Shown piece after piece: positions 61,022 through 64,000 of a stretch of DNA of 64,000 nucleotides. How positions within the stretch are numbered: position 1 is the stretch's first letter; each line of letters opens with the position of its first letter. The notes beneath the pieces were generated by a model, which saw nothing but the letters and a program-made list of their open reading frames with translations, was not told the DNA's origin and did no database searches. The translations under genes were made by a program, and so were the position numbers. The DNA comes from Nonomuraea helvata (GTDB taxonomy: Bacteria; Actinomycetota; Actinomycetes; Streptosporangiales; Streptosporangiaceae): NCBI RefSeq assembly GCF_039535785.1, contig NZ_BAAAXV010000012.1:124001-188000 (forward strand), given 5' to 3'.

Positions 61022-61561
61022 TTACGGTTCGGGGAGATTCTCCCACTCCTGGCGGCGCGCCTCGGCCAGCGCGATGGCCGCCGCCACCGCCACGTTGAAC
61101 GAGCCCACCCGCCCGACCTGCGGGATGTAGCAGACGCCGTCCACGGCCTCGAGCAGGGCGGGGGAGCAGCCGTGGTCCTCGCTGCCGACCACCAGGCACA
61201 CGTCGCGGGCCAGGTCGGCCCGGTGCAGCGGCACGGCTTCGGCGGTCAGCTCGATCGCCAGCACCGCGTAGCCCTCCTCCTTGGCGGCCTTGACCGCCTC
61301 GGTGGCCAGGACCGGCTCGTGCCAGGTGACCAGGCGCTCGGTGCCGAGCGCGGTCTTGCCCGCCTTGGGGTTGGTGGGCGGGGTGGCGTTGCCCGCGAGC
61401 CAGATCTCGTCCACGCCGAACGCGGCAGCGCTGCGGAAGATGGAGCCGATGTTGAACGGGCCCGTGACCGATTCGATGATCAGGCCGAGGCGGTTTCCGG
61501 TGTTCCTGCGCCAGGTGCGGTTGAGCCGCTTGACGTCGGTGGGGCGCAGCTGCCTTCTCAT
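61022..61561 (-). CDS. TrmH/SpoU-family RNA methyltransferase
   Basis: This 179-aa SPOUT methyltransferase transfers methyl from SAM to ribose in tRNA or rRNA. Motif 1 is SVTGPFNIGSIFRSAAAFGV, motif 2 VCLVVGSEDHGCSP, and motif 3 RVGSFNVAVAAAIAL forming the knot. No extra RNA-binding N-domain is present. ATG 61561 overlaps the stop of the upstream methyltransferase by ATGA, so two RNA-modifying enzymes are coupled. Position of modification cannot be read. Confidence 0.92.
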   Translation of the reverse strand: MRRQLRPTDVKRLNRTWRRNTGNRLGLIIESVTGPFNIGSIFRSAAAFGVDEIWLAGNATPPTNPKAGKTALGTERLVTWHEPVLATEAVKAAKEEGYAVLAIELTAEAVPLHRADLARDVCLVVGSEDHGCSPALLEAVDGVCYIPQVGRVGSFNVAVAAAIALAEARRQEWENLPEP

Positions 61562-62148
61562 CGGGTCACCTTCAGGATCCGGTAGGCGGCCCGGCTGGCC
61601 TCGCGTGAGGCCTGCCAGCCCTGCTCGCCGAGCCAGCGCTGCAGGGAGTCCGAGCCGAGGTGTTTCTGGACGACCAGGTAGGCCACGCCGTCGGGGGTGA
61701 GCCTCGTCAGCCACCTGGTGAGCATCTCGTGCAGAGCCTGCTTCCCTATTCGGATCGCAGGATTAGACCAGATTGCCCGAAATTTCACATCATCTGGAAC
61801 TTCGTCGACATGTACAGACCTTACTTTGTAAAGGCGGGCGGCCTGTGCGTTCCGGGCGGTCAGCTCCACACTGCGCCGGTTCACATCGACGGCCCAGACC
61901 GTCGCATCGGGCGCCCGCGAGGCCATGGTCAGCGCGATCGGCCCGTAGCCGCAGCCCAGGTCGAGCAGGTCGCCCTCCTGCGGGGGCGGCGGAACGCTCT
62001 CCAGCAGGACGCGCGTGCCCACATCGACCCGCTCCGGCGAGAACACGCCGCTGTCGGTCTCCAGCCGCAGGTGCAGATCGGGCAGGACCAGATCGACCGA
62101 TCCCGGCCTGCTCGCGGTCTTCGGCTGCTCGGAGAAGTAGTGGGCCAC
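61558..62148 (-). CDS. RsmC-like class I SAM methyltransferase
   Basis: This 196-aa Rossmann methyltransferase corresponds to the catalytic half of RsmC/RlmG-type rRNA guanine-N2 enzymes: SEQPKTASRPGSVDLVLPDL, FSPERVDVGTRVLLE, SAM loop DLLDLGCGYGPIALT, VNRRSVELTARNAQ. The active-site motif IV, usually NPPFH, reads SNPAIRIGK, as in several actinobacterial members, so activity should not be assumed. It heads the two-gene unit with the SPOUT enzyme. The middle part (LYKVRSVHVDEVPDDVKFRA) is AT-richer than the rest. Confidence 0.88.
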   Translation of the reverse strand: MAHYFSEQPKTASRPGSVDLVLPDLHLRLETDSGVFSPERVDVGTRVLLESVPPPPQEGDLLDLGCGYGPIALTMASRAPDATVWAVDVNRRSVELTARNAQAARLYKVRSVHVDEVPDDVKFRAIWSNPAIRIGKQALHEMLTRWLTRLTPDGVAYLVVQKHLGSDSLQRWLGEQGWQASREASRAAYRILKVTR

Positions 62149-62209
62149 GTCGCAAAACGTTACCGGACCGCCCCGCGACCTCAGTCCGCGCCGAGGCCGG
62201 CGGGCCAGG

Positions 62210-63157
62210 TCAGGGGATTCTGGACCCGAACAGCACCGCCGCCCCCGCCACCAGCAGCCCGGCCACGATCGCGGCCACGATGAACCACTGGGTGACCTCC
62301 TGGTTGACCAGCTTGTAGCCGAGCGAGGTGCCGATCTGCTCGTAGACCTCGCGCAGCTCGCTGCCGGACTCGGCGGCGTAGGCCCGGCCGCTGGTGCCGT
62401 CGGACAGCGACTGCAGGGTCTGCTTGTTGACCGGCACGTTCACCGGCCTGCCGTCGATGTTGACGGTGCCCTCCTGGGTGCCGTACGCGATCGTGGAGAC
62501 CGGTACGCGGGCCTGCTGCGCCGCGTCGATGGCCTCGTTCACCGACCTGCCGGAGGTGTTGTCGCCGTCGGAGAGCAGCACGATGGCGGCCGGCGGCGGG
62601 TCCGTGGCGGCCTGCTGGTCGAACGAGCGCAGCGAGTCGAGCGAGTTGAAGACCGCCTCGCCGATCGCGGTGCCCGGGCGGGTGGTGAGGGTGCCGAGGG
62701 CGGTGACCACGGCCTGGTGGTCGGTGGTGGGTGAGATCACGACGTTGGCGGAGCGGGCGAAGGACACCACGCCGACGTTGAAGCGGTCGGGCAGCTCCCT
62801 GACGAACGCCTGCGCGGCGGCCTTGGCGGCGCTGATGCGGTCCGGCTGGACGTCGTCGGCGTCCATGGACAGCGACACGTCCAGCGCGATCATGATGGTG
62901 GCGCGGTCGCGCGGGACGCGTACCTGGTCGGCGGGTTTGGCCGCGCCGACCACCAGGAGCGCCATCATGGCCAGGAACAGCGCGGGGGCGACGTGGCGGC
63001 GCCAGCCGGGCCCGGCGGGGGCGACCAGGTCGAGCAGGGCCAGGTTCGTGAAGCGCACGGTGTAGCGGCGGCGGGCGAACATCGACGCGATGTACCCGGC
63101 CACCAGAAGCCCCACCAGCAGGAACAGCCACAGCCAGCCGGGGGCGAGAAACGTCAC
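62210..63157 (-). CDS. VWA-domain membrane protein (BatA type)
   Basis: The 315-aa protein has two N-terminal membrane helices (WLWLFLLVGLLVAGYIASMF; VAPALFLAMMALLVVGAAKP), a von Willebrand A domain outside with intact metal site (IALDVSLSMDADD, then PGTAIGEAV and LLSDGDNTSG), and a C-terminal helix. In aerotolerance-type operons it follows MoxR ATPase and DUF58 genes and is thought to assist assembly of envelope complexes. The DUF58 gene lies 64 bp upstream; moxR would be beyond the window end. Confidence 0.92.
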   Translation of the reverse strand: MTFLAPGWLWLFLLVGLLVAGYIASMFARRRYTVRFTNLALLDLVAPAGPGWRRHVAPALFLAMMALLVVGAAKPADQVRVPRDRATIMIALDVSLSMDADDVQPDRISAAKAAAQAFVRELPDRFNVGVVSFARSANVVISPTTDHQAVVTALGTLTTRPGTAIGEAVFNSLDSLRSFDQQAATDPPPAAIVLLSDGDNTSGRSVNEAIDAAQQARVPVSTIAYGTQEGTVNIDGRPVNVPVNKQTLQSLSDGTSGRAYAAESGSELREVYEQIGTSLGYKLVNQEVTQWFIVAAIVAGLLVAGAAVLFGSRIP

Positions 63158-63221
63158 AAGGCCTCCTTCGTCGGCCTTGCGACCAAGGTGCTGCGTCTAA
63201 TGGTGCCCTCGCTTCGCTCGG

Positions 63222-64000
63222 TCACGTAGGTCTCCTGTGGGCGAGGTGGCTCATGCGGCGCTGGCGCAGGACGAACTGTGCCACGTCGAACACCCAGTCC
63301 CGGTCGGTACGCAGCACCAGGTGCGCGATGCCGGCGCGGCGCAGCGCCACGCGGGTGCCTTCGCGCTGCAGGGCGGCCGCCTCCGCGTACGCTTGCCGAA
63401 CTTTGGGTGAAAGATGCACTTCGCGTACGTTCCCGGTCTCGGGGTCCGTGAACGCTACCCGGCCCACGTCGGGCAGCTCAAGCTCGCGCGGGTCGATCAC
63501 CTCCACGGCCAGCACCTGGTGCCGGGCCGCCAGTCGCCTGATGGGCCGCTCCCAGGGGCGTTCGGCGTCGGGGTCGAGGTTGGGGTGGGCGTCGAGGAAG
63601 TCCGAGACGATCAGCCGCACGCCGCGCCGCCTGCGGCTGGCCGACAGCACCTCGATGCCCTCGGCCAGGTCGGGCGGGTCGGGCACGACCCGGCCGCGCG
63701 GGGCGTCCATGAGCGAGTGCAGCAGCCCGTAGAGCGCGGGGCGGCCGGTACGGGCGGGCATGCGGTGCACGTACTCGTCGTGCAGCACCAGCGCGCCGAA
63801 CCGGTCACCCATCCTGCTCGACAGGAACCCGATCGCGCCGATGGCCGCCACCACCAGGTCGCGCTTGTCGGTGTCGGCGGTGCCGAAGTCCATGCTGGGC
63901 GACAGGTCGGCCAGCGCCCAGGTCTCCAGCTCGCGGTCGGCGATCAGGTCGCGTACGTGGGGGACGGTGGTGCGGGCGGTGACGTTCCAGTCCATGCGGC
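63222..64000 (-). CDS. DUF58 protein, 5' end outside window
   Basis: At least 259 aa of a DUF58 protein is present. The visible part starts at or before MDWNVTARTTVPHVRDLIAD, the conserved DUF58 core region normally preceded by 40-60 further residues ending in a DxxRxxDW motif, so the gene is truncated by the window edge. A VWA-like fold follows (LADLSPSMDFGTADTDKRDL, RLIVSDFLDAHPN). It partners with MoxR-type ATPase and the downstream BatA-type gene, being read into it on the same transcript. Confidence 0.9.
   Translation of the reverse strand, partial: RMDWNVTARTTVPHVRDLIADRELETWALADLSPSMDFGTADTDKRDLVVAAIGAIGFLSSRMGDRFGALVLHDEYVHRMPARTGRPALYGLLHSLMDAPRGRVVPDPPDLAEGIEVLSASRRRRGVRLIVSDFLDAHPNLDPDAERPWERPIRRLAARHQVLAVEVIDPRELELPDVGRVAFTDPETGNVREVHLSPKVRQAYAEAAALQREGTRVALRRAGIAHLVLRTDRDWVFDVAQFVLRQRRMSHLAHRRPT

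Overview
The window is a 64 kb piece of chromosome from a high-GC actinomycete. Family-level hints (F420-type luciferase-like oxidoreductase, DUF5999, HxlR, RbpA with a SigR-type promoter, a conservon-type GTPase, many GTG/TTG starts) suggest a filamentous actinobacterium of the Streptosporangiaceae/Streptomyces kind. Naming a genus would be a guess. Most of the window is housekeeping. Accessory material sits at about 20.8-37 kb and 39.6-40.3 kb, where gene remnants are common.

Left part (0-24 kb). An LLM-type oxidoreductase is followed by a CDP-alcohol phosphatidyltransferase and a three-part sugar nucleotidyltransferase whose mutase-like domain has lost its active-site motifs. Next come garA, ftsR, a DUF151 nuclease, a second MerR gene and gcvP preceded by a tandem glycine riboswitch. 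This order closely matches the Mycobacterium tuberculosis Rv1827-Rv1832 region. Then come a TPR-like protein, small genes, a TetR regulator, the principal sigma factor, the menaquinone genes menE (divergent) and menC-menD (translationally coupled), a 5'-3' exonuclease, a remnant large serine recombinase, a PAS-SpoIIE phosphatase and an M24 peptidase.

Middle (24-40 kb). A truncated TnpB with its end hairpin, a PP2C-like gene and a LuxR remnant lead into the most interesting locus: a 152-aa protein, an ECF sigma factor and a subtilisin-like S8 protease on the minus strand, divergent from an 882-aa TPR-CHAT protease. The parts resemble the TPR-CHAT/sigma-factor logic of type III-E CRISPR Craspase, but there is no CRISPR and a second protease is present. 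Next are a terpene-synthase-like gene, an orphan CvnD-type GTPase, an Lrp regulator, a field of remnants (FG-GAP, ricin lectin, a menE scrap, AsnC, SDR), a TetR gene with palindromes, and a SnoaL/MFS/epoxide hydrolase/isochorismatase cassette. That cassette starts at a perfect 17-bp inverted repeat.

Right part (40-64 kb). A minus-strand sugar operon encodes a ROK regulator, a binding protein, two permeases, a GH4 glycosidase and a BadF-type kinase. After it come a HelD-type helicase, an apparently structured non-coding stretch, lnt-ppm (apolipoprotein N-acyltransferase coupled to polyprenol-phosphate mannose synthase), fxsA, a molybdopterin oxidoreductase lacking all four Fe-S cysteines with a coupled small helical protein, rbpA with a SigR promoter, an integral membrane gene, an NTF2-like/HxlR divergent pair, a UMF1 MFS transporter, a glycerophosphodiesterase, a SPOUT methyltransferase, an RsmC-like methyltransferase, a VWA protein and a DUF58 protein cut by the window edge.
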